Source: a virus. From it: a stretch of DNA of 32,054 nt. Where the stretch lies: the IMG/VR virus record IMGVR_UViG_3300032294_000445, positions 1 to 32,054 of that record; one strand, 5' to 3'. The first letter of the stretch is position 1. The number at the start of each line of letters is the position of its first letter. The notes beneath the pieces were generated by a model. That model did no database searches, was not told the origin of the DNA, and was given only the letters and a program-made list of their open reading frames with translations. This document shows positions 5,233 to 14,786 of this stretch, in pieces. The position numbers and the translations under genes were made by a program.

Positions 5233-7728
5233 TTATTCCTTGCCTATATCTTTAAGTTTAATTCCTGCTTTTGGAGAAAGTCTTTTTTGGGATTCCTCTT
5301 GAGCTGCTTTTGCTGCTGCTTCAGCCTCTCTTTTAGCTTTCATTCCGCCAAAAGTGCTTCTTAAAATTGTTCCGCCAAAAGGAACTTTCATGTTAATTGC
5401 CGATTCTGTAAGTCCAGCAGCTATATTAGAAGCAGTTTCTTTTGCAGCTCTAGCAGCGTTTTCTTGTCTAAGAACTTCTGTATTTGAAACATTAACAGAA
5501 TGAACACCTTTTCTAGGCTCGCTTAAATTTGCCACATCAGCCAAATCTTGCAAATCTTTAGCAATCGTATTGCCAAACATTACTGGCAAATTGGATTGGT
5601 TTTGATGATAAATAATTTTATTTAAAGCTGCCTGATTTACAGTTCCTGAATCATTTTTTATTCCTGAGCTTAATTTAAATTCGTCAAGTTTTAACTTATT
5701 TAAAGCCTGATGCTCAGGAGAATTTCTGCCAATTAAATCCAACATTCTTTCAATGTTTACTTGTGGAGTTTTTGCAGCGTAATGATTAGCCAAAAAATTA
5801 TTGGCAGCAGGATGGGGAACTCCAGCCTCTATTTCGTCTAAAGTTCTATTGTCTGATATAGCAGCTTTATAAGCTGGATTCTTTTCTTTTGCTTTTAATG
5901 CAGCAACGGCTTTTCTAGCCTCATCATATAAAGGCTTATATTGAGCAAATTCGTCTTTAATTGGCACTTGCTCTAATTTTTCTCTAATAATACTTGCTGC
6001 TTGGGCTTCTAAAGGATCTTTTGAAGTTCTTGCAATGGTAGCTGTATCAGTTCTAAAGTTTTCATATTGTTCAGGTGTCATAAACCCTTGAGCCAATACT
6101 TCATCTAAATCAGCCTGTAGCCTTGCAGGAACATACCTAGTTCTTTGTTTTTCTTTAAGGCCGTTGATAATGTTTTCTCTTAATGCCCCAATATCTATAG
6201 GCGCTTGTGATCCGCCAGCAGCTCTATTGGCTTTATCGTACAAAGTTCTAATATTGGCTTGTTCACTAATGTAATCATTTTTCATTCTATCCAATGGCAT
6301 TGAGGCCAATCGAATAGGATCATTTTCAAAAACATCAGGAGATAAATCTTCTTTGATTCTATTAAAGCCTTGAATTAACTTAGGATCTCGCTCCTCAAAC
6401 CTGGCTTGCAAGTTTGGATCTGTTTTTCTAGCATTAAATTCATTAGACATTAAAGAAGAATTTTGCAATGCCTGACCTTCAGTCGGAACTAAGCCAAATT
6501 TAGCAAATTTATTATGGTTTTCAATAACTTTAAGATTTTCTTCTGTTGCCAATTTATTAACAGGAGTATCTTTTAATGACTGTTTTAAATAATCAGGTGC
6601 TTCATTTAATGCAGTTTGAACTCTATTTTGTAGGTCTGTTTCAGCAGCGCCAACTCCAACCATAGGCTGTTTTTGACCAGCAACAGGAGCTTCTTCAATT
6701 TTAGGAAAGCGTTTTTCAAGTTGTGCCTGTAATTTAGGCAATGCTTGTGTAGCGCTTGGCAATTTAGCTCCAACACCAGTTGAAATTGTTTCAAGCATAT
6801 TCTGAACATCTTCTTTTGGTATGCCTGTTTTCCTAGAAATAGCTTCTGCGCTTTCTCCAACAAATTGACCAACAATTTCCATTGCCCTGCGACTAGCCTC
6901 GCCCTTATATTCAGGGGTTTCAGTAATGCCCAAAGATTTACCAAATGGCTGAGAAATAGGCTCAGTAATGCTTTGAGTAAGTTTTGTGGCTTGTTCAGGG
7001 CTTTGTCCTAATGCTCTTGCTACAGGGTATGTAACAGTACCTACAACCCCTGGCACTATGCCAGTAAGTGTGTCGGCTAATGAAGCAACTGGAGCAATCG
7101 CTTGCTTTCCTGCCTCCCTTGCTCTTTTAGAGCGCTCCTCAAACTTTTCATAAAAACCCTTGCTACTGTCTGCCATGCCTTCAGCTCTGCCAAATAGCTT
7201 TGGTTTTAATGCTGTAGGTTGCTGACCCTCTACAGCAGAAGGCTGCGCTTGACCACCCATTATAAAACTAGCAAATGGATCGGATTGATCCTGCGCTTTT
7301 GTTTGAACTGCGGATTTGCTGCCAAAAATATTTTTACCGCCCTTTTCCATCAAAATCATAGGGCCTGAAATTACATGGCGAACAGCAGGATTTGTAAGAT
7401 CAATTTCTTGATTTGGATCAAGGCCAGTTCTCTGTGCTACAAACTTAATATAATTTTCAGTATCGTTTTCTGAGGCAGGAGCATATCGAGAAATAACACC
7501 TCTTAAAGTGTTAATTTTGTGTTTAGTGCCATAGACCTCTAAATTTTTGTCCATAGCCCTAATGCCTTCTTCATAGCTGGCTGGCTGTTGAAATCCTGTG
7601 GATTGTCCTACTGGTCTTAAATTACCAACATTGAATTGATTTGTGCCAGTAGGATTTGCTGGAGCAGGAGGGGCTTTTGGACTAGCTTTTGGTTGTCCTC
7701 CCATTAAGAATTGACCAAAATCATCCAT
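5233..7728 (-). CDS. Large ejection/internal virion protein (831 aa)
   Basis: The last and largest of three consecutive genes in the position of the P22 ejection proteins (gp7, gp20, gp16). Residues about 40-125 contain a conserved phage module: a G-I-R-A-M-D-K-N-L segment, then TLRGVISRYAPASENDTENY and GLDPNQEIDL. This module recurs in large internal proteins of podoviruses and is sometimes suspected of cell-wall activity; I see no catalytic proof. The rest is a long helical, Ala/Lys/Gln-rich protein with Ala-rich stretches near residues 200-240. Its ATG overlaps the upstream stop by one base. It probably enters the cell envelope with the DNA. Confidence 0.75.
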   Translation of the reverse strand: MDDFGQFLMGGQPKASPKAPPAPANPTGTNQFNVGNLRPVGQSTGFQQPASYEEGIRAMDKNLEVYGTKHKINTLRGVISRYAPASENDTENYIKFVAQRTGLDPNQEIDLTNPAVRHVISGPMILMEKGGKNIFGSKSAVQTKAQDQSDPFASFIMGGQAQPSAVEGQQPTALKPKLFGRAEGMADSSKGFYEKFEERSKRAREAGKQAIAPVASLADTLTGIVPGVVGTVTYPVARALGQSPEQATKLTQSITEPISQPFGKSLGITETPEYKGEASRRAMEIVGQFVGESAEAISRKTGIPKEDVQNMLETISTGVGAKLPSATQALPKLQAQLEKRFPKIEEAPVAGQKQPMVGVGAAETDLQNRVQTALNEAPDYLKQSLKDTPVNKLATEENLKVIENHNKFAKFGLVPTEGQALQNSSLMSNEFNARKTDPNLQARFEERDPKLIQGFNRIKEDLSPDVFENDPIRLASMPLDRMKNDYISEQANIRTLYDKANRAAGGSQAPIDIGALRENIINGLKEKQRTRYVPARLQADLDEVLAQGFMTPEQYENFRTDTATIARTSKDPLEAQAASIIREKLEQVPIKDEFAQYKPLYDEARKAVAALKAKEKNPAYKAAISDNRTLDEIEAGVPHPAANNFLANHYAAKTPQVNIERMLDLIGRNSPEHQALNKLKLDEFKLSSGIKNDSGTVNQAALNKIIYHQNQSNLPVMFGNTIAKDLQDLADVANLSEPRKGVHSVNVSNTEVLRQENAARAAKETASNIAAGLTESAINMKVPFGGTILRSTFGGMKAKREAEAAAKAAQEESQKRLSPKAGIKLKDIGKE

Positions 7729-9059
7729 TACAAAGTTCCAGTTTTTGTTAATTTCTGAATGTTATTCCATTTTTCATTAAAAATCTGTATTTGCTTTTTA
7801 TCTTTTCCAATTAACTCATCTCTTGCCTTAGCTTTTTGCTCAGGAGTCATAGATTTATCATCAAATATGCTTTTAAGTTGGAAAATCTGTGGATCAGCAT
7901 TGCTAGACCACATTTGATTAAATGCGCTAATATTTTGATCTCCAAATCTATCCGCAAACTTTTTAATTGCTGTTGCTTTTAAATCAAGATTTGTCATATC
8001 AGCTTGAGTTCTACGAGCAATTTCAACCAATATTTTTGGCGGATAGGTTACATCACCATTAGCCATTGCAACTAATTGCTTGCCAGCATCGGTAGCCAAT
8101 GAACCGCCTGAAGCCGTAATATTAGCAATCTGAGCATTAGCCAAATCTTTAGAAAGTTCTTTATATCGAACTCCTTGCTCAGTTCCCAAAAATGTAGAAA
8201 GATTTCTTTCAATAACACCGCCAACACCAGCAGTCGGTAAAGTGGCTTCTTTTTCAAGTTCTTGAGCTTTTTTAATTACTTCATTCATTGTTCTTTGAGC
8301 TTGCGGAATTTCATTTTGCCGAGCAATCAAAGCAGATTTAGCAGCAGTTCCCATTTTGCGCTCATCTTCTTCCTGTGGTAGGGCTGTAAATGCTTGACCA
8401 GCTTGCCTTACAGGATAAGACAATGGAACAGGCTTGCTAAAGTCTGATCTTTGAGGCTGGCCCATTTGTTCAGCAGTTACACCAGTAGGAGCAGGAGCGC
8501 CAGCAGGAGCAGAAGGCTGTCCGCCAGGCACAAATCCACCTTCAGCACTTGCAGGAGAAGGCTGATAAGACTGTGGTAACTGAGAAGGAAGAATACCGCC
8601 TGGGTACATTTTTTCAAGCTGAGATTGAGCGCCTAAAGTTTTAGCCAAATTAGTAGCCAAATAAGCCCTTAACTCGGAAGGAGTTCCATTCTTAGGGATT
8701 CCTGCCAAGGCTTGATCTAATGCTACTTTAGGAGTTCCTATTCTTGTAGCTTGTTCATTAGCTGCTTTAACAATGTCATCAGCAGTTAAATCAGGTTTTG
8801 TAAGCAAAGTTTGTTGATTTTGAATAATGCTTTGAATATGCTTGTATGTATTTTCTAATTGCGTTGTATCAGCTTGCAAAGTAGCAGTTTTGGCTTGTGC
8901 TTGTGCTTGCTCAATTTGAGATGGCAATAAAGTTTTTTCTCTTTGGAAAGCAAGGTTTGTCCTACCAAGACTAACTAAGTCTTGCAATGGCATGGCTTGT
9001 TGAGCAGGAGGCTGATTAGCATAAATGCTTGGATCAGCTAATTGGCTAATTGCTGGCAT
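7728..9059 (-). CDS. Internal virion/ejection protein (443 aa)
   Basis: Middle gene of the ejection block. The N-terminal third is a Gln/Ala/Thr-rich helical region (LLPSQIEQAQAQAKTATLQA). Residues about 160-215 are Pro/Gly/Ala-rich and probably flexible, and the rest is helical. No catalytic motif is seen. Size and position resemble P22 gp20, but I cannot claim sequence homology. The composition, many Gln/Ala and no cysteines, is typical of proteins that unfold and refold on ejection. It starts 1 base after the upstream gene stops and overlaps the downstream ATG as TAATG. Confidence 0.7.
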   Translation of the reverse strand: MPAISQLADPSIYANQPPAQQAMPLQDLVSLGRTNLAFQREKTLLPSQIEQAQAQAKTATLQADTTQLENTYKHIQSIIQNQQTLLTKPDLTADDIVKAANEQATRIGTPKVALDQALAGIPKNGTPSELRAYLATNLAKTLGAQSQLEKMYPGGILPSQLPQSYQPSPASAEGGFVPGGQPSAPAGAPAPTGVTAEQMGQPQRSDFSKPVPLSYPVRQAGQAFTALPQEEDERKMGTAAKSALIARQNEIPQAQRTMNEVIKKAQELEKEATLPTAGVGGVIERNLSTFLGTEQGVRYKELSKDLANAQIANITASGGSLATDAGKQLVAMANGDVTYPPKILVEIARRTQADMTNLDLKATAIKKFADRFGDQNISAFNQMWSSNADPQIFQLKSIFDDKSMTPEQKAKARDELIGKDKKQIQIFNEKWNNIQKLTKTGTL

Positions 9060-9060
9060 A

Positions 9061-9828
9061 TTATGTCCTTATATTTAAAGTGCTTAAATTTCCGCCTGTT
9101 TCAGTAGGCCCAACTGGATTGTTATAAGTGTAGCCAGTTGATTGATTTCCGCTTATGCCCATATTTTGATATGGATTCTGCGCTTGATTCATGCCATAGT
9201 AAGAAGCAGCATTAGTAACACCGCCAATAGCGTTTGTGTACGCATTACCCTGTGCAATTTGTGATGCAGCCTGAGCGTTACCTAAGCCACTAGAAATGTT
9301 TGCAACATTAGTGCCAGTTCCAATCATTGCATTAGCTTGACCTGTTGTTGCAGTCAAGCCCATATCCGCAATACCTTTTAATTGGTTGTAAATATTAGTT
9401 CTTTGCGCTTGAAATTGATTAAAAGCAGTTCCGTATTCGCCTGAAGCAAAGTTTTGCGTATAGTCTTGAAGGCTACGCAAAGCATTTCCACTCACAGCGC
9501 CACCAGTTAAATTAGTGGCTTGTAAGTTAGCTTTTTGTCCTTGACCCAATCTAAATGCATATCCTGGCGATAAATTTGCATTTAAATCGGCATTTGTAAA
9601 CTGTCTAGAAAAATAAGGATCATCGGCTAATTTATTAAGATTTGTAACTCCTTTAGCAACATAAGGGGCATAAAAATCAACTGCCTTTTCGCCAGTTTCT
9701 AATAACTGTCCTTGCGCTCTAGCAGCAGCATCCGCTTGAGTCTTTGCAGCACTTTTAGCTGCTTGACCTTGTAAGTAGCCACCAGCTACCGATCCTACTA
9801 CTACCGCACCAGCTACCCATCCTGACAT
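9061..9828 (-). CDS. gp7-like DNA-transfer/ejection protein (255 aa)
   Basis: First of the three ejection-type genes. It begins MSGWVAGAVVVGSVAGGYLQ, a Gly/Val-rich hydrophobic segment, then an Ala/Gln helix (KSAAKTQADAAARAQG), then conserved-looking GYAFRLGQGQKANLQA and the patch SGNALRSLQDYTQNFASGEY. The C-terminal third is Asn/Gly/Ala-rich and low in complexity. This pattern recurs in many podoviral internal virion proteins near the P22 gp7 position. It overlaps the SET-domain gene by 16 bases, so the two are translated together. Confidence 0.75.
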   Translation of the reverse strand: MSGWVAGAVVVGSVAGGYLQGQAAKSAAKTQADAAARAQGQLLETGEKAVDFYAPYVAKGVTNLNKLADDPYFSRQFTNADLNANLSPGYAFRLGQGQKANLQATNLTGGAVSGNALRSLQDYTQNFASGEYGTAFNQFQAQRTNIYNQLKGIADMGLTATTGQANAMIGTGTNVANISSGLGNAQAASQIAQGNAYTNAIGGVTNAASYYGMNQAQNPYQNMGISGNQSTGYTYNNPVGPTETGGNLSTLNIRT

Positions 9829-10676
9829 GGTAACTCCCCCATTATATTAAGACCAAAATTAACCCTCATTGATGCCCTGTAATCAACCAGCAATTCTTCA
9901 TTTGCATGAATTTTGCGAGTTGCTACTGCATAAATGTCATTTCCCACTAGTTGCGGAAGAAGATTGCTTTCAAATGAATGGTTAATAAATCTTCCAGCAG
10001 GAGTTCTTTTTCCATCCAATCTACCAGGGCAAATTATTTCCCCAACTTCAAAATCTTTTAACGCAAACATACCCAAACCATGAATCTTAGACTTCCTGAT
10101 TTCTACAGCATATCCTTCAGGCATTTCCATAAGATCGGATTCAATAGTTACTATTTTATCCATTTCTTCTTGATTTATCCCTATTTGGGATAAAAAAAGA
10201 CTGTAATCATTTTGAGCGTTTTTAATCTGTAGAGCAACTCTATTCTCGCCAAGTCCACATTCAGGAACTACATAAAGGCGATCTTCAAGAATTGCTAAAT
10301 CTTGGCAGTTATCAGGATTATCATAAATATCCTTCCAAACTACTTCTTCATCAAAAACCCTGCCAACTCGCTGCTCTCCTGCTTTAGCTTCCAAATCAAA
10401 TGGAGCAGTCAAAATCTTGACTTCAGTTCCCACATTTACGGCAATAGTGCCTTTTTCAAGCCTAATCTTGTAATCCGTTTTATGAGCAGCTCCAGTTAAT
10501 ACAGTCCAAGGAGGAATGGTAATAACTCGCTCATATACTCCATCAGCAAAGATATGCTCTGTAACAATCTCAGATTGAGGCATTTTTAAAAGCTCATCCT
10601 GCAAATTCTCTATTTGCGCCTTTTGAATATTGGCGCTTAGAGCATTGGAGGATAGGCTTTCAACAATTTGATTCAT
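9813..10676 (-). CDS. Cupin-like/SET-domain fusion protein (putative lysine methyltransferase) in the virion cassette
   Basis: A 287-aa two-part protein. Residues about 40-118 form a cupin-like beta barrel candidate (IPPWTVLTGAAHKTDYKIRL, EKGTIAVNVG) with H65 and E74 as possible remnants of cupin metal ligands. Residues 191-266 are a SET domain: RKSKIHGLGMFALKDFEVG (194-212), the cofactor/active-site motif RFINHS (229-234), and ELLVDY (261-266) after DIYAVATRKIHANE. These motifs bind S-adenosylmethionine and hold the catalytic Tyr in lysine methyltransferases. There is no post-SET Cys cluster. It overlaps both neighbours (4 and 16 bases) between neck and ejection genes, so it may act on, or be part of, the virion. 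Substrate unknown. Confidence 0.85.
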   Translation of the reverse strand: MNQIVESLSSNALSANIQKAQIENLQDELLKMPQSEIVTEHIFADGVYERVITIPPWTVLTGAAHKTDYKIRLEKGTIAVNVGTEVKILTAPFDLEAKAGEQRVGRVFDEEVVWKDIYDNPDNCQDLAILEDRLYVVPECGLGENRVALQIKNAQNDYSLFLSQIGINQEEMDKIVTIESDLMEMPEGYAVEIRKSKIHGLGMFALKDFEVGEIICPGRLDGKRTPAGRFINHSFESNLLPQLVGNDIYAVATRKIHANEELLVDYRASMRVNFGLNIMGELPCQDG

Positions 10677-10912
10677 AGGTTGTAGTAAGGAACTTTAACA
10701 ATTTTGCCGTTTACTGTAACTTCAATAAATCCGACAGGATTTGGAGGCAAAACAGCCCCTCCTGGGGTTGCTGATGGTGCTGTTCTAGTAAAATTAAGCA
10801 GATTTGAAAAGAATATTTGCCATGCCCTAGTAGGTCTTTTGGTCTGCTCATCCATAAATTCAGTCTGTGGATAAGGATTGTCTTGGCTTGGCCCCCATAT
10901 TTGATTAGCCAT
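10673..10912 (-). CDS. Small conserved-type virion-region protein (79 aa)
   Basis: Starts MANQIWGPSQDNPYPQTEF, then FMDEQTKRPTRAWQIFFSNL (about 19-38), a Pro/Ala linker, and a C-terminal strand GFIEVTVNGKIVKVPYYNL. Similar small proteins (FxD...RAWxxFF...) often lie near podoviral neck and ejection genes. A beta-strand end with an aromatic terminus suits a minor structural or adaptor subunit. Its ATG overlaps the gp10-like stop as TAATG, and its own stop overlaps the SET gene by 4 bases. Role unproven. Confidence 0.65.
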   Translation of the reverse strand: MANQIWGPSQDNPYPQTEFMDEQTKRPTRAWQIFFSNLLNFTRTAPSATPGGAVLPPNPVGFIEVTVNGKIVKVPYYNL

Positions 10913-13041
10913 TAGTTTTCCCCAACCGATGCTTTAAGGTTAGCCGAAATAATTACTGCTTTGACTGGATCGGTAACAACTACTTCATAAATACGATCCC
11001 TTGCTTGACCCAATCTGCGCCAAATAATACGATTTTGGTACTTGCCAACCTTGCCAATACCAGCCCAATGTTCATTTGACCAAGTAGAACCGCCATCATT
11101 AGACCAACGGAGCATGGCTTGAGGGTTAATACCTATGTCGTTATCGCCTAATGGGAAGGTTTCAATGCCTTGCAATCCAACCCCAGGCTGAAACTGGATT
11201 TGCAATTCATCAAAATATTGGCGCTGAAAGTCTGCAACTAAATGGGGGCATCTACGCATCCTGCGAATATGTTGCCCATTATCGGTATAGTTGTTAGGAT
11301 CTAATCTGTAGATTTGACCATTTTCATAATCCCCAACCAATACTTGCCCTTGAAAAAAAGCTGAACAATTAGAGCGATGGCGCTTGTAATTGTTTTGATT
11401 GTCGCACCATAGCCATTTATGCCACATTTGGGTAGATCCGTCATATACCCAAGTTAATTCTAGGCTGGGGAAAGTAACTACATAGCACTCATGCCCCTCA
11501 AGTTGATAAGTATAGGCTACTGCATCGCTAATATTTTGATTAACAAGAGTATTTTCTACAGCATGGGTTGAGATGCGCTGTGGGAAATAGCCATTCATTT
11601 GCACAACAACTGCTTGACCACGATCATTTCTTGAAACATAGGCAAAAGAATTACCAAATCGAGCCATACTAAATTCGGCAGCTATTCCATGTTGGCTAGA
11701 TGCGCCAGGAATCCTTTGAAATGGGAATGGGAAAGTTCCTACATCCGCCCAAACTTCAGAAGTCTTTTCGCCCAATAAATAGATTTGACCATGATCCACA
11801 ATTAAAGAAACAAGGTCATCAGGGCCTGTAAATTTAGATGCAAAAGCTAATCCATAGGTAATGGGAGATAACAGATCAGAAGATGCATATTGTTGGGTAT
11901 GAGGTCTGTTATAGACAAAATAGTTATCCACTACATCAACGGAAGAAGCTCCTGTAAATGCTCCGTCTGTAGCTGGTAATACGCTAAAGTTCAAAGCATA
12001 CATAGTCCTAGAGCTAACAGTTTGACTATTATTGATAACATAATTGCCAGTATTTCCAGTTCCTGTTCCAAAGGTCAAAGTAAGGGTTAGCCCTGATCCT
12101 GATCCATCTGAAACAGTAGAAACATTATTAGAAGGAACAGAAGTATATTGCCCTGAAAAAGTCCTTGTAAGCCCTGTAACAGCTCCTGAACCGCCAATAG
12201 AGGTAACTGTATAAGTGGCTGGACTTGAACCAAAAACACCGCCCAAAACAGTAATATTTTCATTAACTGAATAGCCTGTTCCTCCAGCAACAATGGATTC
12301 ACTAAGAACAGTTCCGCTACCTAAAGCAGTAATAATTGTTTTTGGGGTTACTGTAGATCCTGTAATGGTTTGACCAACAAACAAAGTTCCACTAGCTACA
12401 GCCGTTACAGTTAAGGTAGTTGATGCCATAGAAGCTGTTATTACGGCAGCTACTGTTGCTGTATTCATGCGAATAACAGTTCCAACAGTATTGGCTTGAT
12501 TTAAAGTCCAAGTGCTTCCTGATCCGCTAACGATAACAGTTTCATTAGAAACCCCAATTCCAAACAAAGATTGATTTGCAACAATCGTTCCTGAAATAAC
12601 TCTAGTTACAGTTAATGTTGTTCCGCTAATTGTGCCTTCAAAAACAGCAGAATTTGGATTAGAAATGCGCCAAGTGTAGCGATTTGCCCCATCTACGATA
12701 TAGACATTTAATCCATTGTCTGTAATTCCAACTTGACCAGTTGAAGTGTCTAATTGACCAATAATGGTTGCTGTAAAGTCTGAACCCATAACATAGACAT
12801 AAGGGCCACACACCACAACAAGGTAATCTTGACCTGAAATCGCTCTCATTCCTCTAACTGATTGAGCAGTTTGAAGTGTTACGACATTGGTTAAGCCTGG
12901 AGTTGGATATAGCGCAACTACTCCTCTAGACCCTGGGGGCTTAGTAGGATCAATTTCAGGTCTAAAGTTTATGCACTCCTGAGCATTTTGATAAATACTC
13001 GGAGCTTCATAAGCCGAACCAACAAAGCCAAAATCAGCCAT
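10912..13041 (-). CDS. P22 gp10-like packaged-DNA stabilization (tail hub) protein with a large insertion
   Basis: A 709-aa adaptor resembling P22 gp10, the hub closing the portal channel (about 470 aa in P22). The start FGFVGSAYEAPSIYQNAQEC then INFRPE, and the later blocks (VDNYFVYNRP, WADVGTFPFPFQRIPGASSQ, ARFGNSFAYVSRND, GQIYRLDPNNYTDNG) fit this family. The extra length is mainly residues about 130-350, a Gly/Ser/Thr/Val-rich stretch with repeated GTxLTVTxVxSGT and GTVI patterns. The same module type interrupts the gp4-like gene next door. The insertion is probably a surface-exposed beta domain on the neck or hub. Confidence 0.8.
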   Translation of the reverse strand: MADFGFVGSAYEAPSIYQNAQECINFRPEIDPTKPPGSRGVVALYPTPGLTNVVTLQTAQSVRGMRAISGQDYLVVVCGPYVYVMGSDFTATIIGQLDTSTGQVGITDNGLNVYIVDGANRYTWRISNPNSAVFEGTISGTTLTVTRVISGTIVANQSLFGIGVSNETVIVSGSGSTWTLNQANTVGTVIRMNTATVAAVITASMASTTLTVTAVASGTLFVGQTITGSTVTPKTIITALGSGTVLSESIVAGGTGYSVNENITVLGGVFGSSPATYTVTSIGGSGAVTGLTRTFSGQYTSVPSNNVSTVSDGSGSGLTLTLTFGTGTGNTGNYVINNSQTVSSRTMYALNFSVLPATDGAFTGASSVDVVDNYFVYNRPHTQQYASSDLLSPITYGLAFASKFTGPDDLVSLIVDHGQIYLLGEKTSEVWADVGTFPFPFQRIPGASSQHGIAAEFSMARFGNSFAYVSRNDRGQAVVVQMNGYFPQRISTHAVENTLVNQNISDAVAYTYQLEGHECYVVTFPSLELTWVYDGSTQMWHKWLWCDNQNNYKRHRSNCSAFFQGQVLVGDYENGQIYRLDPNNYTDNGQHIRRMRRCPHLVADFQRQYFDELQIQFQPGVGLQGIETFPLGDNDIGINPQAMLRWSNDGGSTWSNEHWAGIGKVGKYQNRIIWRRLGQARDRIYEVVVTDPVKAVIISANLKASVGEN

Positions 13042-13050
13042 TTTTTAGCC

Positions 13051-14247
13051 TTATCTAAAGAATCCGCCATTGAGAATCCAGCCAGCATCTTTTTGACGGC
13101 TAGAAAGCATTGCATCAGCAAATTGAGCTGTCTGCATTGGCTTCATATTTGTGCGTTTTAAAGTTGCTTTAGCTTGAGCAGCATAAGCGTTAATCATCGT
13201 TATTTGCGTTGCAGAGGCTTTGCCATACATAGGCATCAAACGCTCTGCCAAACACCATCTAAGGCACATTGAATAGCCCTGTGGAAGCACTATATCGTCA
13301 TACATAGTTCCGTAGTTGCTAAACAGGGTTTGAGCAAATAAATGGACTTCGCCTTGTGATGGGTTAGGCCATAGAAAAATATTGCCTGATTGCTCATTTG
13401 GATTGAAATAAACAGCTTTAGGCCAAGGCCCATTTAGAGTTTTAAGTCCAATCGAGTTGTAATTGTCATATTGCAATACAGCCATTTGGTAATCTAGACC
13501 GCCATTGTAGATTGGCTGACCATTAGAGCTAGTGTTTACCCTTACATAAGCAGAATCTATGCCTAATGGTTTTTGATAGTAAGCAGTAATGGTTGAATCT
13601 ACGATTGTTCCAGTAATCGTTGTAGAGGCTACAGTTTGAGATGCGCTAACTGTATAAGTGCCAACTCCGCCTGTTCCGCTTATCAATGCAGAAATAGTTG
13701 TCCCAGCAGTAATGCCAGTTCCGCTAATTACAGAGCCAATATTGACTGCGCCTGAAGCAACAGCCGTTACAGTTAGGGTTGTCCCTGATATAGATCCTGT
13801 AAATACTGGGGTTTGAACACCTTGAACAATATTAAGCAAGTAAGTGCCTTGCTCATTTACATTACCGCCAGCACCAGTTAAATTGCGAACAATCCGAGTT
13901 CCCTGGGCAATTCCTTGACCGCTTAAATACTGCCCTTGAGCTACAGCTCCTGAGTTTATTCCAGTAACAGTAAGAACATTTCCTGAAAAAGTGCCTGTAA
14001 ATGAAGCGCCAACAAAGTTTGCCGTAGATGGATCAGGGCCTATCGTGTATTGAACTTGCCCTGCAATTACTGGAAAAATAATCTCAGTAATGTTAAAAAC
14101 CATCATATCCTCATTTGACCATTGGTCTATGAGGTCATTCATCATATCAAAAGCATCTTTAGCGGAATCGGCTGAAGGCTGTTCTCCAGCTTCTAAAGCG
14201 CCAATATCTTTTAATGCTCTTGAAATTATGTCAATCGGCTTGGTCAT
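13051..14247 (-). CDS. P22 gp4-like head-completion/tail-adaptor protein with an inserted beta module
   Basis: The N-terminus ([20 protein letters not shown] then [20 protein letters not shown]) is typical of P22 gp4-type connector proteins that bind the portal before the hub. P22 gp4 has 166 residues; this protein has 398. The extra sequence is residues about 80-220, with at least two copies of a unit like FTGxxSGxxLTVTxVxSGAV...GTxI....TGxGGxGTY. After it, the connector fold resumes ([40 protein letters not shown]) and ends [10 protein letters not shown]. Adaptor identity is good; the insertion's function is unknown. Confidence 0.8.
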   Translation of the reverse strand: MTKPIDIISRALKDIGALEAGEQPSADSAKDAFDMMNDLIDQWSNEDMMVFNITEIIFPVIAGQVQYTIGPDPSTANFVGASFTGTFSGNVLTVTGINSGAVAQGQYLSGQGIAQGTRIVRNLTGAGGNVNEQGTYLLNIVQGVQTPVFTGSISGTTLTVTAVASGAVNIGSVISGTGITAGTTISALISGTGGVGTYTVSASQTVASTTITGTIVDSTITAYYQKPLGIDSAYVRVNTSSNGQPIYNGGLDYQMAVLQYDNYNSIGLKTLNGPWPKAVYFNPNEQSGNIFLWPNPSQGEVHLFAQTLFSNYGTMYDDIVLPQGYSMCLRWCLAERLMPMYGKASATQITMINAYAAQAKATLKRTNMKPMQTAQFADAMLSSRQKDAGWILNGGFFR

Positions 14248-14255
14248 AACAGTTC

Positions 14256-14567
14256 CTATTCAATAGTGAATGTATTGGCTAACCAAGGAAAATCAGCCTT
14301 ATCACTACTTTTTAATGATTCTAATTGCTTCTCTAGATTCAATTTTATGATGTTTACTTCATCTTTGGTAGTATCTTGATCTAGCCAACGAATTAAATCT
14401 TCTTCTTTGATTTCTGTAAAGGGCTTGTTTACAGACCCTTCTAAATAAGAATGATAGCCTTCAGTTTCAACACTATTTTGCTCATCTTGAGCTTGTAACC
14501 CAAAACGAACCTTAGCGATTGTTTGATCTCCAAAAACCTCTAAAATTGACCATTTATAAGTAATCAT
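14256..14567 (-). CDS. Small tail-fibre-region protein (103 aa)
   Basis: Begins [20 protein letters not shown] and ends [13 protein letters not shown]. The layout, an N-terminal beta half (TYKWSI..., [11 protein letters not shown]) and a helical C-terminal half ending in PW, matches a small phage protein type often found by tail-fibre genes. In my judgement it is a fibre accessory or assembly protein. The 9-bp spacer on each side keeps it within the structural operon. No enzymatic residues are evident. Confidence 0.6.
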   Translation of the reverse strand: MITYKWSILEVFGDQTIAKVRFGLQAQDEQNSVETEGYHSYLEGSVNKPFTEIKEEDLIRWLDQDTTKDEVNIIKLNLEKQLESLKSSDKADFPWLANTFTIE

Positions 14568-14576
14568 TCTTATTCT

Positions 14577-14786
14577 TTATTTAAGAGTTTTTACAAAGTC
14601 TATTGCTTGTTCAGCAGTCATTAAATTGCCATCGGCATCTTCAAGTTCTGCTTCTTTTTCAAGAATTTCTTTTTTAAAATTTTTATATTCAGAGTTAGCT
14701 GGCTCAAATGGAATGTAAGGGCCATAAGGCAATTTAACAAAACAACTTGGCTTAATGCCAAAAGTTATAGGTAATAATTTATACAT
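14577..14786 (-). CDS. Likely tail-fibre assembly protein (69 aa)
   Basis: The frame extends to an ATG at 14813, but the ATG at 14786 overlaps the fibre stop as TAATG and is the better start. The product begins MYKLLPITFGIKPSCFVKLP and contains PYIPFEPANSEYKNFKKEI (about 25-43), which resembles the YIPxDPANxDYxxY pattern of small XkdW/tail-fibre-assembly proteins. A short Glu/Lys helix and the end AEQAIDFVKTLK follow. The position right after the fibre gene supports a chaperone or trimer-assembly role. Confidence 0.65.
   Translation of the reverse strand: MYKLLPITFGIKPSCFVKLPYGPYIPFEPANSEYKNFKKEILEKEAELEDADGNLMTAEQAIDFVKTLK

Noticed and set aside
6606-6944. A 112-aa minus-strand frame inside the large ejection gene.
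   Set aside because: Leu/Lys-rich shadow in another frame of the 831-aa gene, without a ribosome site or family features.
11900-12660. Repeated short motifs in the gp10-like gene as a CRISPR array.
   Set aside because: The repeats are irregular, in coding frame and encode a Gly/Thr/Val beta module; no constant repeat-spacer length.
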